In this document: positions 1-6,273 of the stretch, piece by piece
Layout of the letters: every line of letters begins with the position of its first letter
Numbering within the stretch: the stretch's first letter is position 1
Assembly (NCBI GenBank): GCA_902796985.1
Contig: CADBRC010000121.1
Span: 1-6,300, forward strand
Length of the DNA: 6,300 bases
From: an uncultured Spirochaetaceae bacterium
GTDB lineage: Bacteria; Spirochaetota; Spirochaetia; Treponematales; Treponemataceae
Direction of reading: 5' to 3'
The notes under the pieces: model-generated
The model's database searches: none
Seen by the model: only the letters and a program-made list of their open reading frames with translations
What the model was told of the DNA's origin: nothing
Position numbers and translations under genes: made by a program

Positions 1-1
1 C

Positions 2-40
2 GGGGGCAAGGGGCTGGCAGAGACGGCAGATATGTGCTAA
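2..40 (+). CDS. Possible C-terminal tail of an upstream gene (perhaps an Opp permease)
   Basis: An open frame entering from the left edge ends at TAA 38-40 and reads GGKGLAETADMC. It stops 11 bases before the oppD start. Opp/Dpp permease subunits of the OppC type often sit directly before oppD and often end in a G-x-GLRDA-x-DP-like tail. The GKGLAETAD segment resembles this only loosely. A second frame (1-45) is also open to TAG 43-45, so the choice of frame is not secure. With only 12 codons visible, the identity is a guess from context. Confidence 0.35.
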   Translation, partial: GGKGLAETADMC

Positions 41-51
41 TATAGAGGGTT

Positions 52-1119
52 ATGGAAGAGAAAGCAGCGGGGGAAAACGCCGGAAACATCGTTGAGGTCA
101 AAAACCTCGTCATTTCGTTCCGCACGAACAAGGGGATGGTACGGGCAGTCCGGGACATCTCCTTTGACCTCAAAAAGGGGGAGACCCTCGCCATCGTCGG
201 CGAGTCCGGGTCCGGGAAGTCTGTCTCTGCCCGCGCCCTCCTGGGAATAGAGGCCCCCAACGCCGTCATTGAAGGAGGCCAGATCCTGTACCGGGGGGAA
301 GACCTGCTGACATACACCGAGAAGGACTTTGAGCGCGCCCGCATCCGGGGAAGCCGCATCTCCATGGTCTTTCAGGACCCCATGTCCTCGCTCGATCCGA
401 TTATGAAGATAGGCCCGCAGCTGACCGAGGCGATGCTGCTGAACGGCAGGGAGCGGCTTTCCAAGGCGGAGGCCCGCAGCCGTGCCCTGCAGATAATGCA
501 GGACGTCGGCATACAGGACGCGGAGAAGCGGTTCGACCAGTATCCCTTCGAGTTCTCCGGCGGCATGCGGCAGCGGATCGTCATTGCAATTGCGATTGCC
601 TCCCATCCCGAACTGCTTATCTGCGACGAGCCCACGACAGCGCTCGACGTGACGATACAGGCGCAGATTCTGGAACTGATAAACTCCCTGAAAAAAGCCA
701 ACGACATGTCGGTCATATTCATCACGCATGACCTGGGCGTGGTCGCGAACGTCGCCGACCGCATCGCCGTAATGTACGCGGGCAAAATCGTCGAAACGGG
801 AACCGCCGACGACATCTTCTACTCGCCCGCCCACCCCTACACCTGGGCGCTTCTGTCCTCCATGCCGGACCTGGACACGACGGGCAGTCTGGACGCGATT
901 CCCGGCACTCCGCCGAACATGCTGAATCCCCCCCCGGGTGATGCCTTTGCCCCCCGCAACAAGTACGCCATGCAGATAGACTTCGAGCAGGAACCGCCGA
1001 TGTTCCGCATTTCAGAAACCCACTACGCCGCGACCTGGCTCCTGCACCCCGACGCGCCCAAAGTGGAGATGCCCGCCTCCATCCGTGAAAGGATTGAGCG
1101 GATGAAGGCACGGGGATAG
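52..1119 (+). CDS. oppD: Oligopeptide ABC transporter ATP-binding protein, OppD/AmiE type
   Basis: This 355-residue cytoplasmic ATPase should energise uptake of oligopeptides with OppB/OppC permeases and a binding lipoprotein. Visible motifs, in order: Walker A GESGSGKS (50-57), Q-loop VFQDP (Q108), ABC signature SGGMRQR (169-175), Walker B ending D192-E193, D-loop ALD (197-199) and switch His226. The C-terminal oligopeptide/dipeptide extension begins near HPY (261-263). In many family members this extension holds four cysteines for an iron-sulphur cluster. Here the equivalent positions appear to be D297, N303, D310 and T328, as in the AmiE/OppD branch. The length is normal. ATG 52 is the first possible start because an in-frame TAG lies at 43-45; a GAGGG sits very close before it (45-49, 2-base gap). 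No oppF follows; mnmE starts 9 bases after the stop. Confidence 0.9.
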   Translation: MEEKAAGENAGNIVEVKNLVISFRTNKGMVRAVRDISFDLKKGETLAIVGESGSGKSVSARALLGIEAPNAVIEGGQILYRGEDLLTYTEKDFERARIRGSRISMVFQDPMSSLDPIMKIGPQLTEAMLLNGRERLSKAEARSRALQIMQDVGIQDAEKRFDQYPFEFSGGMRQRIVIAIAIASHPELLICDEPTTALDVTIQAQILELINSLKKANDMSVIFITHDLGVVANVADRIAVMYAGKIVETGTADDIFYSPAHPYTWALLSSMPDLDTTGSLDAIPGTPPNMLNPPPGDAFAPRNKYAMQIDFEQEPPMFRISETHYAATWLLHPDAPKVEMPASIRERIERMKARG

Positions 1120-1128
1120 GGTACGCGT

Positions 1129-2550
1129 ATGACCAGCGCAGGATACTGCCCGCAGGAGCCGATTGCCGCAATCGCAACAGCCCTCTCGCCCGCCGCAATC
1201 GGGATTGTCCGCACGTCGGGCCGGGGGAGCATCGAGCTCGCCGCCAGAATTTTTTCCCGTCCTGCAGCCCTCCTAAAGGCGGAGGGCAACAGCCTCGTCT
1301 ACGGCTGGATTGTCGAACGGGGGGCTGACGGAAAGATTGAAAGCCGGATTGACGAAGTGATGCTGGGGGTATACAGGGAACCCGCCTCGTTCACCGGCGA
1401 GGAGATGGTAGAAATCTTCTGCCACGGCGGCATTTCCGTCGTCAAGTCCGTGCAGGCACTCCTTTTGCGCTCGGGCTTCCGTCAGGCCCTGAGGGGGGAG
1501 TTCACCTTCCGTGCCTACATCAACGGAAAAGCCGACCTGACCCGGGCCGAGGCCGTGAAGGAGATCATAGACAGCAAGACCAACATCTCCCGGGGCAAGG
1601 CAGCGGGTAGGCTGGCCGGAAACCTGTACCGCAAGATAGACTTGATAAAGCAGGATCTGACCCGCCTGCTCGCTTCCATAGAGGTAGCAGTCGAGTATCC
1701 GGAGGACGAGGAAACCATCGCAGACAGCTTTGACCTTGAAGCCCTGCGGGGCATCCTCGGCGAGCTGGAGGGGCTGCTTTCCGGCTGGAGGAGCGAGAGG
1801 CTGTACCAGGAGGGGGCAAGGGTCGTCCTTGCAGGGCGGACCAATGCGGGCAAATCCAGCCTGTTCAACGCCCTGCTCAAAGAAGACCGGTCCATCGTCA
1901 GCGACGTGGAGGGTACGACCCGGGACTATCTGGAAAACCTCGCCTCGCTGGACGGCATACCCGTCCGCCTGTTCGACACGGCGGGTCTCAGGGAAACCGA
2001 TGACCCCGTGGAAGGAGAGGGAGTCTTGCGGTCCCGGACACTGGCGGGAGAGGCGGACATCCTGCTCTACCTCGTGGATTCGACCATAGGGCTGGACGAC
2101 GACGACAGAAAATTCCTGTCCTCCCCCACCCTTCCCCCCGCCGTTCTTGTCTGGAACAAGTGCGACAAGGAAAACTCCCTTCCGGTTCCGTCCGGGGGGA
2201 CTGCCGGCGGGAACTGGAAGCTGGCGGTCAGCGTTTCCGCAAAGACCGGGCTGGGCATGGGCACGCTGATAGCGGGCGCGAAGGGGCTGCTCACAGGAGG
2301 CAGTACAGACGGGCATAGCTCAGGCAGCCCCGAAGCCGCACTCGGATCGGAACGCCAGCGGGCAGCCTGTGCCGCCGCCGCCGAGAGGATTTCGCATGCG
2401 GTCAGCACCGCCGGGACAGGCGAGCTCGGGCTGGATGCCGTGGTGCAGGATCTGGAGGACGCGCTCGCCTCTCTGGGCGAAATTACCGGAGAGGTAACGA
2501 GCGACGACGTGCTTGAAAGCATCTTCAGCAATTTCTGCGTCGGGAAATAG
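1129..2550 (+). CDS. mnmE: tRNA uridine-5-carboxymethylaminomethyl(34) synthesis GTPase MnmE
   Basis: MnmE (TrmE), 473 residues, works with MnmG (GidA) to add an aminomethyl-type group to C5 of wobble uridine 34 in tRNAs reading split codon boxes. It is cytoplasmic and acts as a dimer. The N-terminal folate-binding domain (about 8-125, opening with the IAAIAT segment) is followed by a helical region and an inserted G domain. G-domain motifs are G1 GRTNAGKSS (236-244, including the potassium-loop Asn239), G2 GTTRD (262-266), G3 DTAGLRET (283-290), G4 NKCD (343-346) and G5 SAK (370-372). The protein ends in FCVGK (469-473), the C-x-GK tail with the conserved functional cysteine. Every key residue is present, so it should be active. 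The start has only a weak upstream GGGG-type purine run. It lies 9 bases after oppD and 17 bases before the next gene, so co-transcription is likely. Confidence 0.97.
   Translation: MTSAGYCPQEPIAAIATALSPAAIGIVRTSGRGSIELAARIFSRPAALLKAEGNSLVYGWIVERGADGKIESRIDEVMLGVYREPASFTGEEMVEIFCHGGISVVKSVQALLLRSGFRQALRGEFTFRAYINGKADLTRAEAVKEIIDSKTNISRGKAAGRLAGNLYRKIDLIKQDLTRLLASIEVAVEYPEDEETIADSFDLEALRGILGELEGLLSGWRSERLYQEGARVVLAGRTNAGKSSLFNALLKEDRSIVSDVEGTTRDYLENLASLDGIPVRLFDTAGLRETDDPVEGEGVLRSRTLAGEADILLYLVDSTIGLDDDDRKFLSSPTLPPAVLVWNKCDKENSLPVPSGGTAGGNWKLAVSVSAKTGLGMGTLIAGAKGLLTGGSTDGHSSGSPEAALGSERQRAACAAAAERISHAVSTAGTGELGLDAVVQDLEDALASLGEITGEVTSDDVLESIFSNFCVGK
1267..1287 (+). repeat. Perfect 7-bp GC-rich inverted repeat inside mnmE
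   Basis: GCCCTCC (1267-1273) and GGAGGGC (1281-1287) are exact reverse complements around the 7-base loop TAAAGGC. In RNA this would be a compact stem about 140 bases into the mnmE reading frame. No T run follows, so it is not an intrinsic terminator. It may simply result from codon choice in GC-rich DNA. The structure is certain from the sequence; any function is not. Confidence 0.5.
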
Positions 2551-2551
2551 G

Positions 2552-2557
2552 AAGGAG
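2552..2557 (+). promoter_or_regulatory. Strong ribosome binding site of the membrane hydrolase gene
   Basis: AAGGAG lies just after the mnmE stop (2548-2550) and 10 bases before ATG 2568. It is the clearest Shine-Dalgarno match in the window and supports the chosen start. It also implies that this gene is translated independently even if it shares an mRNA with mnmE. Confidence 0.75.
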
Positions 2558-2567
2558 ACTGTTTTAT

Positions 2568-4169
2568 ATGATACACTTCGGTTTTTCGTATGTCGGGCTC
2601 ATATACCTTGCAATGCTGTTCATCCCGAACGGCATCTGGGCGAGGAACAAGCCCGAAGGCTATGACGAGTTCGCCCCGCGCGAAAACCGCATCCTCAGCA
2701 TGCTTGAACGCGCAGGCGAATGCACTGTCTGCGCGCTCGTGCTGATTTTCTCGGATTTCAACATCCGCTCCGGCACGGACAGCTTTTTTCCCGATATCCT
2801 TTTCCTGATTGTCTCCTTCCTGTTCATGATCCTCTACGAAGTATTCTGGATCCGCTACTTCAGGAGCAGGAAGACCATGAAGGACTTCTACTCCGGACTG
2901 CTCGGCATCCCGGTCGCGGGGGCGACGCTCCCCGTCATCGCCTTTTTCTTCCTCGGCATCTACGGAAGGAACGGACTCCTGCTCGCCGCCGTGATTGTCC
3001 TCGGAATCGGACACATCGGCATTCACCTGTGCCACAGGAAAGAAGCCCTGGGCGGGCAGAAGGACAGAAGGGGAAGTCCCGGCAGAAAACTCCTCGCTCT
3101 TGCCAGCCGGACGGGCGCGGTTCTCCTGTGCCTGACTGCCGTCGTGCTGGCGGCCTTTTTCCTGATACGGAACGTGATTTTCGTGAAAGGCCAGGTCAAT
3201 CAGGACAAGGGCATCTCTGAGGAAGGCTACGTCAGCCTCTGCGGACAGGAGCAGTTCATCAGGATCCGGGGCAAGAACAGGTTCAACCCCGTCGTCATCC
3301 ACCTGCACGGAGGACCGGGCAGCCCCGATGCCTGCACCGGCTATGCGTTCATGGATTCCCTTCTGGACAGGGCAACCTACATCACCTGGGACCAGCGGGG
3401 CTGCGGAAGGACATATTTCCGCAACAGGAAGGCCGACCCGGACAACGCGACCGCGACATTCGAACAGGCACTGGCAGACGTGGATGCGCTGGTCGACTAC
3501 GCCCGCGAGAAATTCCACACGGAAAAGGTGATTATAGAAGGACACTCCTACGGAACTTTCCTCGGCACGGGCTACGTCATGTCGCAGCCGGAAAAAGTGG
3601 CCGCCTACATCTCCATAGGCCAGTGCACGCTCCTCCGCGAAGGGGACATCCTCTCCTGCGAGGACGCGCTCTACAAAGCGGCGACGAAGGGAGACGACAC
3701 GGCGGAAATGCGGGAAGCATGCGAAGCATTCGCTGCTGACCCGGACTTCTTCAAACTGATTGCGCTCAGAAATTACACCGAACGCTACCACAAGCCCCCG
3801 GTACTGGAGAAGTCCATGCTGTGCGGGGCCCTGTCCCCCTACTTCAACCTGACCGATGCCCGCTGGATGTTCGGCATGGCCTCAAGCCCGGAGAAGCTGT
3901 ATGCCCTCAACCACAAGCTTCTTGACCAGCTGCTCAGCTCCCGCATCTATGACTTCGGGACGAACTACCAAGTACCCGTACTCTTCATCTCCGGCGAGTA
4001 TGACTGGGTAACACCCCGGAGTCTGGTCGAACAGTACTATGCGGTCGTATCCGCGCCATACAAAAAGATGCTGTCCGTCGAAGGCTGCGGGCATACCCCG
4101 CAAACTGACAGGCCGAAGGCGGTCGTGCAGGCGATAAATGAATTCTTAAATCAGTTGAGGCAGGACTAA
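2568..4169 (+). CDS. Multi-pass membrane protein fused to a proline-iminopeptidase-like alpha/beta hydrolase
   Basis: A 533-residue protein in two parts. The N-terminal part has about five hydrophobic helices (near 8-24, 52-66, 76-95, 111-131 and 136-154) with a polar NKPEGYDEF loop after the first. A basic linker (157-174) leads to a sixth helix (183-200). The C-terminal part (about 225-533) is an alpha/beta hydrolase with oxyanion motif HGGPG (247-251), DQRGCGRT (275-282), nucleophile elbow GHSYG (Ser327), acid Asp479 in GEYDWVTP and His509 in GCGHTP. HGGPG with DQRGxGR is typical of the proline iminopeptidase and prolyl aminopeptidase group, which cleave N-terminal residues from peptides; some relatives act on esters or amides. 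The triad is complete, so it should be catalytic. Free proline iminopeptidases are about 300 residues, so the membrane module is extra. The side of the membrane facing the hydrolase cannot be fixed by eye. It overlaps the kinase gene by 1 base. Substrate unknown. Confidence 0.85.
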   Translation: MIHFGFSYVGLIYLAMLFIPNGIWARNKPEGYDEFAPRENRILSMLERAGECTVCALVLIFSDFNIRSGTDSFFPDILFLIVSFLFMILYEVFWIRYFRSRKTMKDFYSGLLGIPVAGATLPVIAFFFLGIYGRNGLLLAAVIVLGIGHIGIHLCHRKEALGGQKDRRGSPGRKLLALASRTGAVLLCLTAVVLAAFFLIRNVIFVKGQVNQDKGISEEGYVSLCGQEQFIRIRGKNRFNPVVIHLHGGPGSPDACTGYAFMDSLLDRATYITWDQRGCGRTYFRNRKADPDNATATFEQALADVDALVDYAREKFHTEKVIIEGHSYGTFLGTGYVMSQPEKVAAYISIGQCTLLREGDILSCEDALYKAATKGDDTAEMREACEAFAADPDFFKLIALRNYTERYHKPPVLEKSMLCGALSPYFNLTDARWMFGMASSPEKLYALNHKLLDQLLSSRIYDFGTNYQVPVLFISGEYDWVTPRSLVEQYYAVVSAPYKKMLSVEGCGHTPQTDRPKAVVQAINEFLNQLRQD

Positions 4170-6148
4170 TGTATTCAATCGTTGGAATTCTTGCGGCCAT
4201 AGTGCTGTTCATAACGAACAGGGATTTTTTCTTCTATTATTCAGGCCAGCTCCCGGCCAAGAGGAGCCTGCAGTCGTCGCAGAAACTCTACCGGACATTT
4301 TTGTTCGGCATCCTGTTCTTTTACCTGACCGACGCGCTGTGGGGTATCTTCGATGCCTGCAAGATGACCGGCATCCAGTTCGTGGACACGTCGCTTTACT
4401 TTTTTTCCATGGCCGTAGCCCTCCTGTTCTGGACCAGGTATGTCGTCGCATACCTGAACACCTCCAACCATTTCGGAAGCCTGGTGCATTTTTCCGGAAA
4501 CATCTTCTTCGCACTGGAGCTTACAGCAATCGGAGTGAACATCTTCCTACCGGTCCTCTTCTGGTTCGACGAAGACGGAGTCTATCAGGCAGGACTGGCA
4601 CGCCATGCCTCGTTTGCCCTTCAGATCCTGCTCTTCCTCCTGATTTCGCTCCACATCCTGTATGTCGCCTACGTCTCAAAGGATGCAACCCGGAGGCACT
4701 ACCTTGCCATCGGACTGTTCGGCATAACGATGGTCGCCTTCATCGCCCTGCAGCTTGCATACCCCCAGTATCCTTTTTATGCCATGGGCTACATGATAGG
4801 CACATGCCTCATCCATAGTTTCGTCGTAGAAGACGAGAAGGAAGTATACCGGGACGAACTGGAAAAAGCCTTAGGGCGGGAGAGGATCCAGCTGCAGGAA
4901 CTCAAGGAAGGACGGAAGGCTCTGAGGGCGGCGCTCGCCGTTGCGCAGAAGGCAAGCAAGGCCAAGACCGCGTTCCTTTCAAACATGAGTCATGAGATCC
5001 GCACCCCCATGAACGCCATAATCGGCCTCAACAGCATCGCGCTGGAAGAGCCGTCCGCCTCCGATGCGGTAAAAGTGCATCTCGTCAAAATTCAATCTTC
5101 GGCGCATCATCTGCTGGACATCATAAACGACATTCTGGACATGACCAGAATCGAATCCGGCAGTCTGGAAATAAAGAACGAGGATTTCTCCCTTTCCGAC
5201 TGCATGATTTACATCAGCAACATCATCGGAAGCCAGTGCAGGGAAAAAGGGCTTCATTACGAGTATACCACGAAGGGCGATGTGGACAGCTGGTACCGGG
5301 GAGATGCGGTAAAGCTCAAGCAGGTGCTGATCAACATACTCGGCAACTCCGTCAAGTTCACGCCAAAAGGCGGCTCCATACGCCTCACGGTCGAAGAGAA
5401 GTCCCGCTTCAACGGGCAGGTAACCCTCGTCTTTACCGCGTCTGATACCGGTATAGGGATCAGCGAGGAATTCCTGCCGCACATCTTCGACGCATTCAGC
5501 AAGGAAGATTTGACCACGACCACCAAATACGGCAGCACCGGACTGGGGATGGCCATTACGAAGAGCATCGTCACCCACATGAACGGACAGATTGACGTGA
5601 AGAGCAAAAAAGGCGAAGGCACGACGTTCACGGTGACCCTCACGCTTGCCGAATCGGGTAGCGGAGGACACAACGGCGGCATCGTACCACCCGCTGACAC
5701 GGCAAAATCCAGAGACAGGCAGACGGAAAAACTTGCGGACCTGAAGGGACGGCACGTACTCCTTGCAGAAGACATGGAGATAAACGCAGAGATTGTCGTC
5801 ATGATGCTGAGGCGGCGCAATATCGAGGCAGACGTAGCCAACAACGGAAAGGTCGCCGTGCAGATGTTCACGGAGCATCCCGAAGGCTACTACGATGCCA
5901 TACTGATGGACATGAGGATGCCGGAGATGGACGGGCTTGAAGCGACCAAATGCATACGCTCATCCGGCCGTGCCGATGCTGATCGCATACCCATCATCGC
6001 CCTCACGGCGAATGCCTTTGAGGAAGACGTAAAGCAGAGCCTGCAGGCAGGACTGAACGCCCACCTGAGCAAACCGGTAGAGCCTGACATTCTGTTCTCT
6101 ATGCTCGGCAAACTTATCCATGAGCGGGAATCAGGCAGTAAGGAGTAA
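4169..6148 (+). CDS. Membrane-bound hybrid histidine kinase (7TM sensor, HisKA, HATPase, receiver)
   Basis: A 659-residue signal-transducing kinase. The first 220 residues carry about seven hydrophobic helices (near 2-18, 40-60, 72-95, 103-130, 147-169, 176-196 and 200-220) with no large outside domain, so the ligand is probably sensed within or close to the membrane. A charged helical linker (about 221-268) leads to the HisKA motif SHEIRTPMN with phospho-acceptor His275. The ATPase domain shows the N box (Asn393), G1 DTGIGI (from D426), F box FDAF (440-443) and G2 GSTGLGM (455-461). After a linker comes a receiver domain with acidic pair E534-D535, phospho-acceptor Asp581, Thr613 and Lys635. 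All catalytic residues are present. No HPt, DNA-binding or other output domain is included, so the final target lies elsewhere, or the receiver tunes the kinase. ATG 4169 shares its A with the TAA of the hydrolase gene, indicating translational coupling. I do not recognise the sensor domain as a named family. Confidence 0.93.
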   Translation: MYSIVGILAAIVLFITNRDFFFYYSGQLPAKRSLQSSQKLYRTFLFGILFFYLTDALWGIFDACKMTGIQFVDTSLYFFSMAVALLFWTRYVVAYLNTSNHFGSLVHFSGNIFFALELTAIGVNIFLPVLFWFDEDGVYQAGLARHASFALQILLFLLISLHILYVAYVSKDATRRHYLAIGLFGITMVAFIALQLAYPQYPFYAMGYMIGTCLIHSFVVEDEKEVYRDELEKALGRERIQLQELKEGRKALRAALAVAQKASKAKTAFLSNMSHEIRTPMNAIIGLNSIALEEPSASDAVKVHLVKIQSSAHHLLDIINDILDMTRIESGSLEIKNEDFSLSDCMIYISNIIGSQCREKGLHYEYTTKGDVDSWYRGDAVKLKQVLINILGNSVKFTPKGGSIRLTVEEKSRFNGQVTLVFTASDTGIGISEEFLPHIFDAFSKEDLTTTTKYGSTGLGMAITKSIVTHMNGQIDVKSKKGEGTTFTVTLTLAESGSGGHNGGIVPPADTAKSRDRQTEKLADLKGRHVLLAEDMEINAEIVVMMLRRRNIEADVANNGKVAVQMFTEHPEGYYDAILMDMRMPEMDGLEATKCIRSSGRADADRIPIIALTANAFEEDVKQSLQAGLNAHLSKPVEPDILFSMLGKLIHERESGSKE

Positions 6149-6173
6149 AAGGACAGCTCTAAAAACAGGCCGC

Positions 6174-6201
6174 GGCAGTTTCCGGAAAATCCCGGACTGT
6201 T
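6174..6201 (+). terminator. Hairpin after the kinase gene, possible weak terminator
   Basis: CAGT (6176-6179) and CCGG (6182-6185) pair with CCGG (6192-6195) and ACTG (6196-6199). The loop is AAAATC, with a two-base TT bulge on the 5' side; two G-T pairs could extend it outward. It begins 26 bases after the kinase stop and next to the palindrome GCCGCGGC (6169-6176). No T run follows, so a classic intrinsic terminator is not supported. Its 3' arm is the same DNA that should form the 5' acceptor strand of the tRNA-His. Confidence 0.35.
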
Positions 6202-6266
6202 GGCGGAGCGGTTAACGCGCTTGACTGTGGATCAAGAGTTCGCCAGTTCGAATCTGGCACGCCCAC
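6194..6266 (+). tRNA. tRNA-His(GUG) with a defective 5' acceptor strand
   Basis: Three arms of a histidine tRNA are clear. The D arm is GCG/CGC (6203-6205 with 6216-6218) around a GGTTAA-containing loop. The anticodon stem is CTTGA/TCAAG (6220-6224 with 6232-6236) with loop CTGTGGA, giving anticodon GTG at 6227-6229. The T arm is GCCAG/CTGGC (6242-6246 with 6254-6258) with loop TTCGAAT. The 3' acceptor strand ACGCCCA (6259-6265) and discriminator C (6266, as expected for His) follow; CCA is not encoded. The expected 5' strand would be TGGGCGT preceded by the His-specific G at -1. The sequence there is GGACTGT preceded by C, leaving mismatches at pairs 1, 3 and 4 and no G-1:C73 pair. It may therefore be a tRNA pseudogene or a recombination joint rather than a working gene. 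No promoter is seen nearby. Confidence 0.75.
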
Positions 6267-6273
6267 CTCATAC

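Noticed and set aside
37..834. Minus-strand open frame of 265 codons
   Set aside because: It is antisense to the oppD ATPase core, which carries all ABC motifs on the plus strand.
1273..2316. Minus-strand open frame of 347 codons
   Set aside because: It is antisense to mnmE across its N-terminal and G domains and has no family features.
2551..2567. Terminator or promoter between mnmE and the hydrolase gene
   Set aside because: The 17-base gap holds only the ribosome binding site and an AT-rich spacer, with no room for a hairpin with a T run or for two promoter boxes.
2067..3791. Long open frame of 574 codons on the minus strand
   Set aside because: It lies opposite mnmE and the hydrolase, both with clear conserved motifs. 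It spans their junction and shows no recognisable domain. It is a GC-rich codon-bias shadow.
4169..4828. Kinase sensor region as a 7TMR-DISM domain
   Set aside because: That family usually has an outer beta-rich domain before the helices and characteristic motifs. Here the helices start at residue 2 and no such domain is seen.
4979..5878. Minus-strand open frame of 299 codons
   Set aside because: It is fully antisense to the HisKA, ATPase and receiver regions of the kinase gene, with no recognisable motif or start signal.
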